A stretch of DNA of 64,000 nt from Neorhizobium huautlense (GTDB lineage Bacteria > Pseudomonadota > Alphaproteobacteria > Rhizobiales > Rhizobiaceae): positions 62,001 through 126,000 of the forward strand of contig NZ_JAUSRF010000001.1 of assembly GCF_030811685.1 (NCBI RefSeq), read 5' to 3'. The position numbers were made by a program, and so were the translations under genes. Every line of letters starts with the position of its first letter. The first letter of the stretch is position 1. The notes beneath the pieces were generated by a model. The model did not search any database. It worked only from the letters and a program-made list of their open reading frames with translations, and was not told the DNA's origin. Below, piece by piece: positions 1 to 7,933 of this stretch.

Positions 1-1263
1 AGCCCGCATGCGATCACCGTGCCCGGCGCGATTTCCGCCTGGTGCCGCCTGCACGCCGATCACGGCACGCTGCCTCTGGAGCGCCTGTTCATGCGCGCCA
101 TCGGTTACGCCCGCAACGGCTTTGTCGTCACCCCGCGTGTGGCCATGGACTGGGCCAACCACGAGCAAAGCATTGCGGGTGATGCCCATGCCGCAGCCGT
201 CTTCCTGCCGAGCGGCGGGGCACCAGTCGCTGGCGAGATCATCAGCCAGCCGCTGCTCGCCGATCGACTGGAAGAGATTGCTGCCAAGGGAGCCGCCGCT
301 TTTTACGAAGGAGAGAGCGCGGCAAAGATGGTCGCCCATCTCAATTCGCTGGGCGGGCTGCACACGCTGGAAGACTTTGCAGCCGGCAAGGATGGTGCGA
401 ACTGGGTCGAGCCGGTCAGCGCGAATTATCGCGGCTATGATGTGCACGAATGCCCGCCGAACGGACAAGGGCTTGCGGCGCTACTGATCCTGAAGATCAT
501 CGAGGGTTTCGACATCGCCTCGATGGACGATGCCGACCGCATCCACCTGCATGCGGAAGCGACCAAGATCGCTTATCACCACCGTGATGCGCTGATCGCC
601 GATCCCGACCATTGCCCGAACGTGGCGGAAAAGCTGCTTTCCGACGAGGTGGTCACCACGCTTCGCGCGCGTATCGACATGAAACGCGCCCTGCCGCCGG
701 TTCTCTGGGATGAGCCGGAACACAAGGACACGATCTATCTCTGCGTCGTTGACGCGCAAGGCAATGCGATCTCCTTCATCAACTCGATCTTTCACCCCTT
801 CGGGTCCACGCGGCTCGATCCCTCAACCGGCGTGCTTTTTCACAGCCGTGGCGCGTCCTTCCGCCTGATCGAGGGGCATCCGAACGCCATCGGCCCGAAA
901 AAGCGCCCGATGCACACGATCATTCCGGGCATGGTGACGAAGAACGGCAAGACGCTGATGCCTTTTGGCGTGATGGGCGGGCATTATCAGGCGGCCGGCC
1001 ACGCTGCCTTTCTCTCCGGCGTCATCGACCACGGTCTCGGCCTGCAAGCGGCGATGGATGTACCGCGCAGTTTCGGTTTTGGCGGCGTTCTGGAAGTCGA
1101 GCCGACAATCGCGCCTGATGTGCGGGCCGAACTTGAGGCGCGCGGCCATGTGCTGAAGGTCGTCAGCAGCCCGATCGGCGGCAGCCAGGCGATCCGCATC
1201 GGCAACGGCATTCTCGAAGGTGGGTCCGACAGCCGCAAGGACGGCATGGCGCTGGGGATGTGA
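1..1263 (+). CDS. gamma-glutamyltransferase family protein (5' truncated)
   Basis: The reading frame is open from the first base, so the N-terminus lies outside the window; 420 residues remain. The family cleaves gamma-glutamyl bonds (glutathione and related amides) and self-processes before a conserved threonine that becomes the N-terminal nucleophile of the small subunit. The matching motif is HKDTIYLCVVDAQGNAIS, with the candidate Thr codon at 730-732. The later GGVLEVEPTI and GGSQAI stretches fit the small-subunit C-terminus. It is convergent with the amidohydrolase that ends at 1321. The hydrolase-rich surroundings suggest a catabolic role, but whether it acts as transferase, hydrolase or amidase on another substrate cannot be read here. 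It could be a divergent paralogue of classical Ggt. Confidence 0.85.
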   Translation, partial: SPHAITVPGAISAWCRLHADHGTLPLERLFMRAIGYARNGFVVTPRVAMDWANHEQSIAGDAHAAAVFLPSGGAPVAGEIISQPLLADRLEEIAAKGAAAFYEGESAAKMVAHLNSLGGLHTLEDFAAGKDGANWVEPVSANYRGYDVHECPPNGQGLAALLILKIIEGFDIASMDDADRIHLHAEATKIAYHHRDALIADPDHCPNVAEKLLSDEVVTTLRARIDMKRALPPVLWDEPEHKDTIYLCVVDAQGNAISFINSIFHPFGSTRLDPSTGVLFHSRGASFRLIEGHPNAIGPKKRPMHTIIPGMVTKNGKTLMPFGVMGGHYQAAGHAAFLSGVIDHGLGLQAAMDVPRSFGFGGVLEVEPTIAPDVRAELEARGHVLKVVSSPIGGSQAIRIGNGILEGGSDSRKDGMALGM

Positions 1264-1270
1264 ATGATCC

Positions 1271-1317
1271 GCGACGAACGGCACTGGCATAATCGCCCAG
1301 TGCCGCTCGTTCGTCGC
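1271..1317. terminator. large hairpin between convergent genes
   Basis: CGGCACTGG (1279-1287) pairs with CCAGTGCCG (1297-1305) around a 9-base loop. The stem continues with GCGACGAA (1271-1278) against TTCGTCGC (1310-1317) after a 4-base bulge. It fills the 57-base gap between two convergent stop codons, so it probably ends or protects transcripts from both sides. There is no clear U-tract on either strand. Confidence 0.5.
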
Positions 1318-1320
1318 CGA

Positions 1321-2754
1321 TTAGACCCTGAACGGCTGATAGCTGTCCGGAGACAGGGCATCGATATCGCGATGTGCCCAATCCTGATGATGCATGTTGG
1401 CCCACATGTGCTCGGCCCCCTTCTGAAGGTCGGCGAGCAGATCCTTCGGATCAAAACCCGGCACGATGCGGTCCTTCATGATGAAGCGCCCATCCACCAT
1501 CGTGGCGTTGAGATCTTCCGGCTGCGCCGAATAGACGATGTTGCGAACGGGATCACGCATTGGCGTCATGAACAGGCTGGCGCCTTCCCAGAAAAGCAGA
1601 TCGGCTTTGGCGCCCGGAGAAATCCGACCGAGATCGTCGCGCCCCAAAGATTTGGCACCAGCCAGCGTTGCCGAATTGAAGACATCGGCGGCCGTTGCCA
1701 CTTCCGTGCGCCGGTCCATGATTTTCGAGATGACCGCCGTCCAGCGCAGGGCCTCGATCATGCTTTGCGGCGATGTGTCTGTCGCAAGCGTCATGTTGAT
1801 GCCGCGTGCGAGATATTTTGAATAACTTTCCATGGCGATGCCACGACGGGCAAAAACCCAAACCGCATGGGCGACATTGGTGCCGGTATCGGCGAGAATG
1901 CTCAGATCATCGGCATAATAATTCACCCAGCTGGAACCGCCCGGCATGATCGCATGGCCGAGAATGACGTCATTGCCGAGGAAGCCGACCTTCTCCAGCC
2001 ATTCGATCGGCGAGCAGCCGTTTCGGCGCACCATTTCCTGAAATTCCGGCACCGATTGCGAGACATGCAGCGCCACCGGCACTTTCAGTTCATTGGCGAT
2101 GTCGCGCGTCCGTCGCAGCAGAGTTTCCGAGCAGGTATCGACCTGCGCCGGGGTAAGAAAGCCCCTGATCCGGCCATCGGCCCGGCCTTCGATCTCGTGG
2201 ATGAAATCGACTGCCTTTTTCATTGCAGCCGCGCCATCATCCTCCAGCCATTCGTATTTCACGCTTCGGCCATCGTCCGTGTACCAGCGACCGGAGCGGT
2301 AGAACTCGCCGATATAGGCGCGCAGGCCAGCCTTCTCAGCCTGTTCGGCGACATAGCGACCGCTCAACCCCATCTCCACCACGGTGGTGGTGCCGGTGCG
2401 AATCAGTTCAGGCATGGAAGCGCGGATCGAGGCCTGCCGCGCCTCCTCGGTGATCGCGCCGTTGCGGGCGGTCAGGAACTCGAAGAGACCGGAGAGATAG
2501 AAATTGCGCGGGCCGCGATCCTCGACGAAGGAGCGGTCGAAAAAGCCTTCGCTGATATGGGTGTGGGTATTGATGAAACCCGGCGTGACGATCTTGTCGG
2601 ACGCATCGATGAACTCGTCCGCATCGCCTTCGAAATCACCACCGCCGACATGCACGATGCGATCGTCCTCGATGACGATAGTGCCGTTGCGGAGATTGCG
2701 ATGCCCACCATCCTGAAAGGCGATGACATGGCCTGCACGAATGACTTTCCTCAT
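1321..2754 (-). CDS. amidohydrolase superfamily (TRZ/ATZ/cytosine deaminase-like) hydrolase
   Basis: A 477-residue metal-dependent hydrolase. It has an N-terminal beta-sandwich, the first metal ligands in GFINTHTHISEG (His64 and His66), later histidines in VALHVSQS and ILGHAIMPG, and an aspartate in LATDTSPQ, the usual order for this superfamily. The ATG at 2754 is preferred over an upstream GTG (2763) because AGGGAG lies about 8 bases before the ATG. It is the last gene of the minus-strand operon that starts near 10577, after the class III aminotransferase. The substrate cannot be read; related enzymes remove amino groups or halides from ring compounds or open cyclic amides. The hairpin at 2790-2818 just upstream may lower its expression relative to the rest of the operon. 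Confidence 0.85.
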   Translation of the reverse strand: MRKVIRAGHVIAFQDGGHRNLRNGTIVIEDDRIVHVGGGDFEGDADEFIDASDKIVTPGFINTHTHISEGFFDRSFVEDRGPRNFYLSGLFEFLTARNGAITEEARQASIRASMPELIRTGTTTVVEMGLSGRYVAEQAEKAGLRAYIGEFYRSGRWYTDDGRSVKYEWLEDDGAAAMKKAVDFIHEIEGRADGRIRGFLTPAQVDTCSETLLRRTRDIANELKVPVALHVSQSVPEFQEMVRRNGCSPIEWLEKVGFLGNDVILGHAIMPGGSSWVNYYADDLSILADTGTNVAHAVWVFARRGIAMESYSKYLARGINMTLATDTSPQSMIEALRWTAVISKIMDRRTEVATAADVFNSATLAGAKSLGRDDLGRISPGAKADLLFWEGASLFMTPMRDPVRNIVYSAQPEDLNATMVDGRFIMKDRIVPGFDPKDLLADLQKGAEHMWANMHHQDWAHRDIDALSPDSYQPFRV

Positions 2755-2789
2755 GTGGTACACTCCCTGCGACAGATGTGATGGTGGAG

Positions 2790-2818
2790 AAACCCCGCGC
2801 CGGTGGGGCGCGGGGTTT
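2790..2818. terminator. GC-rich hairpin between aminotransferase and amidohydrolase
   Basis: AAACCCCGCGCC (2790-2801) pairs with GGCGCGGGGTTT (2807-2818) around a 5-base loop: a perfect 12-bp stem. On the minus strand it follows the aminotransferase stop (2834), with only a TTT after the stem. It may be a partial terminator or an mRNA stability element inside the operon. Confidence 0.55.
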
Positions 2819-2833
2819 GTATAGGTCGGGGGA

Positions 2834-4180
2834 TCAGGCCTGCTCGGCGGCGACCAGATCGAGCGCCTTGCGGGCGACGGCGAACATGTCCCTGATCTGT
2901 TCTTCGGAAATGATCATCGGCGGGCAGAAGCAGATGGCATCGCCGATGCCACGAATGATCAGGCCTTCCTCCTGCATGCGATCGGCAACCTTCGTGCCCA
3001 TGACGCCAACCTTTTCGCCCGGCTTCAACTCGACGGCGCCGAGCAGGCCGATGCCACGCCAGGAAGAGGCGAGCGGGTGGGTGGCAAGCTCTTCCAGCCC
3101 CTTGAGGAACATCGGGGAGAGATGCTGGACATTGCCCAGCAGATCGCGTTCCTCGATGATCTTGAGGTTTTCAAGTGCCACCGCCGTGACTACCGGGTGG
3201 CCGGAAGCGGTGAAACCATGGCCGAAGGAACCGATACGGTGCGATTCATCGGCCACGACCTGATAGAGTTTGTCGTTGATGACGATGGCCGACAGCGGCA
3301 GGTAGGACGACGACAGCTGTTTCGACAGGACGAGGATATCCGGCACGATGTCGTAAGTCTCGCAGGCGAACATCTTGCCGGTACGGCCAAAACCGCAGAT
3401 CACCTCGTCGGCGACCAGAAGGATGTCGTATTTTTTGAGGATCTTCTGCACTCCCTCCCAATAGCCTGCAGCCGGGATGAGAACGCCGCCGGCGCCCATG
3501 ACCGGTTCGCCCCAGAAGGCGGCAATGGTTTCCGGGCCTTCCTTGAGGATCAGATCTTCCAGTTCCTGCAGCGTGCGGGCGGTGAATTCGGCTTCCGTCT
3601 CGCCATCCTTGCCGAAATGCGGATAGGACGGGCAGGATGTGTGGATCATCCGGTCCAGCGGCAGATCAAAACTTTCGTGGTTACGCGGCAGACCGTTGAT
3701 GGAGGCAGCAGCGATGGTGACGCCGTGATAGCCCTTGATGCGGCCGATGATCTTCTTCTTGTCCTTGCGGCCAAGCGCATTGTTGAAATACCAGACCAGC
3801 TTGACGGAGAGGTCGTTGGCCTCCGAACCGGACGAGGCAAAATGCACTTTCGACATTTCGAAAGGCAGCATGGACAGGATCTTTTCGGCAAGATCCACCG
3901 AAGGGCTGTGCGTCTTGTAGTTGAAGATATGGTAATAGGGCAGCTTGGCCATCTGCTCGTAGGCGGCCTTGGCAAGACGCTCCTCGCCGAAACCGACAGC
4001 GACGGACCAGAGGCCGGCAAGACCCTCGATATAACGCTTGCCGTTATTGTCGAAGACATAGATGCCCTCGCCGCGCTCGATCACCAGCGAACCGGTTTCC
4101 TCGTGCTTGCGCATGTCGGCAACGGCCGGCATCTGTGAGCGGATATCGCGCGCCTCGATCGAATTCGGGAGCATGTTCAT
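2834..4180 (-). CDS. class III pyridoxal-phosphate aminotransferase
   Basis: 448 residues, the usual length for omega-amino acid:pyruvate or diamine-type aminotransferases. SSGSEAND binds the cofactor phosphate, GYHGVTIAAASI fits the class III fold, ILLVADEVICGFGRTG carries the cofactor-ring aspartate, and SKQLSSSYLP holds the Schiff-base lysine (about Lys287). GHGFTASGHPV is also typical. It moves an amino group between an omega-amine or beta-amino acid and a keto acid, probably in the cytoplasm. It lies 101 bases after the solute-binding-protein gene in the same direction, so the imported compound is likely an amine or amino-acid derivative. The exact substrate is unknown. Confidence 0.9.
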   Translation of the reverse strand: MNMLPNSIEARDIRSQMPAVADMRKHEETGSLVIERGEGIYVFDNNGKRYIEGLAGLWSVAVGFGEERLAKAAYEQMAKLPYYHIFNYKTHSPSVDLAEKILSMLPFEMSKVHFASSGSEANDLSVKLVWYFNNALGRKDKKKIIGRIKGYHGVTIAAASINGLPRNHESFDLPLDRMIHTSCPSYPHFGKDGETEAEFTARTLQELEDLILKEGPETIAAFWGEPVMGAGGVLIPAAGYWEGVQKILKKYDILLVADEVICGFGRTGKMFACETYDIVPDILVLSKQLSSSYLPLSAIVINDKLYQVVADESHRIGSFGHGFTASGHPVVTAVALENLKIIEERDLLGNVQHLSPMFLKGLEELATHPLASSWRGIGLLGAVELKPGEKVGVMGTKVADRMQEEGLIIRGIGDAICFCPPMIISEEQIRDMFAVARKALDLVAAEQA

Positions 4181-4243
4181 TGTCTTGACCTTTCTGTCTG
4201 CACGGCCCTTTGCCGTCGCAGGGATTTTGCGGAAGTGACAGCA

Positions 4244-4270
4244 CCCGGCCGCGGCATCGCGCAGCCGGGG
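4244..4270. repeat. small GC-rich palindrome between operon genes
   Basis: CCCGGC (4244-4249) faces GCCGGG (4264-4269) with a GC-rich loop, in the 101-base gap between the solute-binding-protein stop and the aminotransferase start. Hairpins after a binding-protein gene often stabilise that part of the message; that role is inferred here. Confidence 0.35.
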
Positions 4271-4281
4271 CGATTTGCGGA

Positions 4282-5877
4282 TTATTCGGTAAATTCGATA
4301 TCGAGGCCCTTGTAATAGGCCGCGCCATAGATCGGATGCGCCTTCATCGGCTTCAGCTTGTCGGTCTGCACGATGACGATAGGCGCGTGGTACATCGGCA
4401 GCCAGTTGACCGCTTCATGCACCTTGTAAAGCACCTGACCAAAGTCCTTGGCGCGCTCGGCATCGGATGTTGCGGCGGAACCTGCCACCAGAAGCGCGTC
4501 CGTTTCCGCATCCTTCCAGTTGGTGCGGTTCGGGGCCGGCGTGTTTGCCGAGCGGAAATAGAGGTTCATCGCGTCACCCGCGGAGAAATACGGGTAGCTC
4601 ATGGTGAACATGTCGAATTCCTGGGTGGCAAGCTTGCCCCAGACGACGGTGGCGTCGAAATTCTGGATCTGCAGGTTGATGCCGACCTTCAAGAGCTCGG
4701 CCTGCACCTGCTGGACGATGTTCACCCATGGGCCATTGAAGCCGTAAAGAACCGGCGCAAGCTTGACACCATCCTTTTCACGGATGCCGTCAGAGCCGAC
4801 CTTCCAGCCCGCTTCATCGAGAAGGCTCTTGGCCTTTTCGGGATCGAAATCCTTGATCAGGACCTTGTCGACATCCTTGCTCCAGTCCAGCGTATCCTCG
4901 GTAATGTAGGTATAGGCCGGCTCCACAGTGCCATAAAGCTGATCCTCGACGATCGCCACGCGGTTGACCGCATAGTTGATCGCCTGACGGACAGCGAGAT
5001 CCTTGACGGTCGGCTTGTCGAGCTTGAAGCCGAGGAAATAGGTATAACGGGTCGATTGCGACTTGCTGGAAACGAAGCCCGGCATGGTTTCGAACTGCTG
5101 CATCGCGATCGGCGGCACATAGTTGGAGACATCCGTCTGGCCGGTCATCAGCGCTGCCGTCAGCGTGTTTTCCTCACCGATGATCGACCATGTGACACGT
5201 TCGACCTTGGCCGGCCCCTTGTTTTCGTAGATTTCCGGCCCCCACGTATAGGCGTCATTGCGGGTCAGGACCATCTTGTCGCGCGGCGCCCATTCACCCC
5301 AGCAATAGGGACCGGTGGCGTTTATGCCCTTGACGCCGAAATCGGGGCCGAGCGTTTCGACGGATGCCTTGTCGACGATCACGGAAAAGCTCTGTGTCAG
5401 CTGGTAGAGAAGTTCGGAATAGGGCTTTTTTAGCTTGTATTCGACCGTCACCGGGTCAGTCGCGGTGATGCTTTCCACCTCGCCTGCACGCCAGCCGACC
5501 GGCGATTTGGTGGCGGGATCGATCCAGCGTTTGAAACTGTAGACAACATCATCCGCCGTCATCGCCCTGCCATCGCAGAATTTCACGTCATCGCGCAGGT
5601 GAAACGTATAGGTCAGGCCATCCTCCGAAACATTCCAGCTTTTGGCGAGGCCCGGATGCAGCGTCTGCATGTCATAATCGATCGTGACCAGCGTATCGGC
5701 CAGCATGAACAGCACTTCGGCGGCGGCAGTCGCCGTCGTCTTGTGCGGGTCGTAATTGTTGCTGTCGATGCGGCGTGAAATATTGACCTCCTGCGCGAGC
5801 GCAAGCGTGCCGAAAGTCAGGGTGACGGCGGAGGCGAGAGCCGCGGTCATCAGGCGTCGGTGGCGTTTCATAATCAT
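4282..5877 (-). CDS. peptide/opine-type ABC transporter substrate-binding protein (family 5)
   Basis: 531 residues from the ATG at 5877, which has AAGGAG seven bases upstream; the frame stays open further upstream but that part overlaps a permease gene. A basic N-terminus (KRHRR) and a hydrophobic stretch end at LALAQEV, a likely signal-peptidase I site, so the mature protein should be periplasmic. YTFHLRDDVKFCDG and the ENTLTAALMTGQTDV region are typical of SBP_bac_5 proteins (DppA/OppA/NikA). It works with the two permeases encoded immediately upstream on the minus strand. No ATPase gene is present in this operon. The ligand may be a di/oligopeptide or an opine-like conjugate. Confidence 0.9.
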   Translation of the reverse strand: MIMKRHRRLMTAALASAVTLTFGTLALAQEVNISRRIDSNNYDPHKTTATAAAEVLFMLADTLVTIDYDMQTLHPGLAKSWNVSEDGLTYTFHLRDDVKFCDGRAMTADDVVYSFKRWIDPATKSPVGWRAGEVESITATDPVTVEYKLKKPYSELLYQLTQSFSVIVDKASVETLGPDFGVKGINATGPYCWGEWAPRDKMVLTRNDAYTWGPEIYENKGPAKVERVTWSIIGEENTLTAALMTGQTDVSNYVPPIAMQQFETMPGFVSSKSQSTRYTYFLGFKLDKPTVKDLAVRQAINYAVNRVAIVEDQLYGTVEPAYTYITEDTLDWSKDVDKVLIKDFDPEKAKSLLDEAGWKVGSDGIREKDGVKLAPVLYGFNGPWVNIVQQVQAELLKVGINLQIQNFDATVVWGKLATQEFDMFTMSYPYFSAGDAMNLYFRSANTPAPNRTNWKDAETDALLVAGSAATSDAERAKDFGQVLYKVHEAVNWLPMYHAPIVIVQTDKLKPMKAHPIYGAAYYKGLDIEFTE

Positions 5878-5939
5878 GGCAATGGCTCCTTGCTGGGATA
5901 GGGGACATGTCAGGCGGTCGAAAAGCAGGCGGTCGTTTT

Positions 5940-6842
5940 TTAAGTTTTCAGGCGTGGATCGAGCACATCCCGCAGCGTGTCGCCGATCACATTGGCGGCC
6001 ATGACGATGACGAGGATGAGGACGGAGGGGATGACCGCGATATGCGGCGCGAACAGGAAGAAGTCGCGTCCCTGCGCCGCCATCATGCCAAGCTCCGCCA
6101 CGGGTGGGCGGGCTCCGAGACCGAGGAAGGACAGCGACGCGGCGATCAGGATCAGCTGCCCGAACCGCAGGCTGAGAAAGATCAGCACCGAAGAAATGCA
6201 GTTGAGCACGAGATAACGCGAAAAGAGCTGCGGATCGCGGATGCCGAGCGAACGGCCGGCGGTGATGAACTCCTGCCCCATGATGCCGAGACCGATGCCG
6301 CGCGCCACGCGGGCGCAATCGGGAATGGTCGAGATGATCAGGGCCAGCATGATGGGTGTTGCGCCCTGCCCCATGGCCGCGACCAATGCCAGACCGAGAA
6401 GGATGGCCGGCAGCGACAGGAGAATATCCGACAGGCGCATGATCCACGGATCAAGCGACCGATAGAAGGCGGCAAGCAGGCCAAGGAAAGAGCCGAGAAC
6501 GCCGCCGATAGCAACCGAAGCAAGCCCGATCAGCAGTGTCAGGCGCGTGCCGTAGAGCAACCGGCTCAGGATATCGCGGCCCTGCGGATCGGTGCCGAGG
6601 AGATATTCGACACTGCCGCGCGCCGCCCAGAAGGGTGGCAACATGGTGCGTCGCGAACTGGCATAGGGATCATGGGGTGCCAGCAGCGGTGCAAAAATGG
6701 CAGCAAGGCAGATCAGCGAAAATATGGTGATGGCGATGAGCGCCGCCGGATCGCGCAAAAACCGTCTCCACCATGCCTGATTGGCCGGCGCCTCTGATGT
6801 CGCGACTGTTGCCGCTTTCTCGTTCGATACGACAGCGCTCAT
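5940..6842 (-). CDS. ABC transporter permease, DppC type
   Basis: 300 residues with about six hydrophobic segments. The first is near residues 33-55; LLGTDPQGRDILSRLLYG is the typical DppC/OppC periplasmic motif; the EAA-type cytoplasmic loop region is near GRSLGIRDPQLFSRYLVLN. It pairs with the DppB-type permease whose stop overlaps its start (ATGA, 6839-6842), so the two are translationally coupled. The product should sit in the inner membrane and pass the ligand delivered by the 4282-5877 binding protein. The ATPase must come from elsewhere; the fused ATPase at 14685-16352 is the nearest candidate. Confidence 0.9.
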   Translation of the reverse strand: MSAVVSNEKAATVATSEAPANQAWWRRFLRDPAALIAITIFSLICLAAIFAPLLAPHDPYASSRRTMLPPFWAARGSVEYLLGTDPQGRDILSRLLYGTRLTLLIGLASVAIGGVLGSFLGLLAAFYRSLDPWIMRLSDILLSLPAILLGLALVAAMGQGATPIMLALIISTIPDCARVARGIGLGIMGQEFITAGRSLGIRDPQLFSRYLVLNCISSVLIFLSLRFGQLILIAASLSFLGLGARPPVAELGMMAAQGRDFFLFAPHIAVIPSVLILVIVMAANVIGDTLRDVLDPRLKT

Positions 6843-7777
6843 CTGCTCACCCTTGGGTCGAGGACCGAATAGAGGAGATCGACGATCAGGTTGATCGCAA
6901 TGAAGGTGACGGCCATAGCGAGGATGCAGCCTTGCGCGATGGTGAAATCACTCGACAGGATGCCGCCGACGGCAAGCCTTCCTATGCCCGGCCAGGAATA
7001 GATCGTCTCCGTCACCACAGCGCCGCCGAGCAGGTAACCCGTCTGCAGGCCGACCAGCGTGACGACCGGGATCAGCGCATTGCGTAACCCGTGGCGGAAT
7101 ACGACGGTTCGTTCCGGCAGGCCTTTGGCGCGAGCGGTGCGCACGTGGTCGAGTTCCAGCACTTCCAGCACCGAAGACCGGGTCATACGGGCGACGGGGC
7201 CGATAAACACCATGCCCAGCGACAGCGCCGGCAGAAAGATGTGGCTGAGACCGTCGAGCGTCCACAGAGGGCCGCCGCGTCCGACAAAGGGGAAGAGCCT
7301 GAGCGAGATACCGAAAATCTGGATGAGGATGAGGCTGATGAAAAACACCGGCAGCGAGATGCCGGCCACCGACAGGGCCATGACGGCGCGATCAATCAGC
7401 GAACCGCGACGCATGGCGGCAACCGTGCCCATGGCGATGCCGAGCGGGATCGACCAGATGAGGCAGGCGAACATCAGCTCGATGGTGGGCACGATGGCAG
7501 TCGCCAACTCCTCGATCACCGGTTTGTTGGAAATCATCGAACGGCCGAGATCGCCGACCAGCACGCGTTCCAGATACATCCAGAACTGCACGAGCATGGG
7601 CTGATCGAGCCCCATGGATTTCCGGATTTCGGCAACGACGTCGGGAGGAGCCGTCGGGCCAGCCAAAACCACGGCCGGATCACCCGGCACCATCTGCAAC
7701 AGCAGGAACCCGAAGGCAAGCACGCCCAGCAGAACCGGAATGGAGAGGCCAAGGCGACGCAGGATCAGTGAAATCAT
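6839..7777 (-). CDS. ABC transporter permease, DppB type
   Basis: 312 residues from the ATG at 7777, which has GGAGG seven bases upstream; a longer frame exists but its extra N-terminus is hydrophilic and unlike the family. The protein begins with the classical DppB pattern: basic start, first membrane helix, then VPGDPAVVLAG. It ends with YSVLDPRVSR, the usual DppB tail. Four bases overlap the dppC-type gene downstream. A very short open frame upstream (stop at 7774) overlaps this start codon and could couple its translation. Confidence 0.9.
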   Translation of the reverse strand: MISLILRRLGLSIPVLLGVLAFGFLLLQMVPGDPAVVLAGPTAPPDVVAEIRKSMGLDQPMLVQFWMYLERVLVGDLGRSMISNKPVIEELATAIVPTIELMFACLIWSIPLGIAMGTVAAMRRGSLIDRAVMALSVAGISLPVFFISLILIQIFGISLRLFPFVGRGGPLWTLDGLSHIFLPALSLGMVFIGPVARMTRSSVLEVLELDHVRTARAKGLPERTVVFRHGLRNALIPVVTLVGLQTGYLLGGAVVTETIYSWPGIGRLAVGGILSSDFTIAQGCILAMAVTFIAINLIVDLLYSVLDPRVSR

Positions 7778-7857
7778 GATGCCACCTCCCCTTTGACATA
7801 AACGACCTCGCCGCCGGTCAGGATCATGTCTGCAACTGTCATCATCGGGCCTTCCAT
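7774..7857 (-). CDS. small ORF or amidohydrolase-start remnant (27 aa)
   Basis: Starting at 7857 (alternatives 7845 and 7842), this frame reads MEGPMMTVADMILTGGEV, then VYVKGEVAS and a TGA that overlaps the ATG of the permease gene. The ADMILTGGEV part resembles the first beta strand of amidohydrolases (typical xDLIIxGGxV), which fits the amidohydrolase-rich operon. It may be the leftover start of a deleted amidohydrolase, or a leader peptide coupling translation to the permease. A GGAAGG stretch precedes the 7845 start. Too short to be sure it is made. Confidence 0.3.
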   Translation of the reverse strand: MEGPMMTVADMILTGGEVVYVKGEVAS

Positions 7858-7933
7858 TCTCTTGTATCGCGGGATCGATGCAGATTTCCGGACCCGCCGG
7901 AGCGGGTCCTTTCATGGCAAGGTTGAGGACGCC

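Noticed and set aside
1..1263. Gene start at the ATG at 19
   Set aside because: The frame is open to base 1 and the remaining protein lacks the N-terminal part of the family, so the gene is cut by the window edge.
4282..6447. One long minus-strand frame that would give a 721-residue binding protein
   Set aside because: The first 190 residues are low-complexity shadow of the DppC permease gene in another frame; the true start at 5877 has a ribosome-binding site and a signal peptide.
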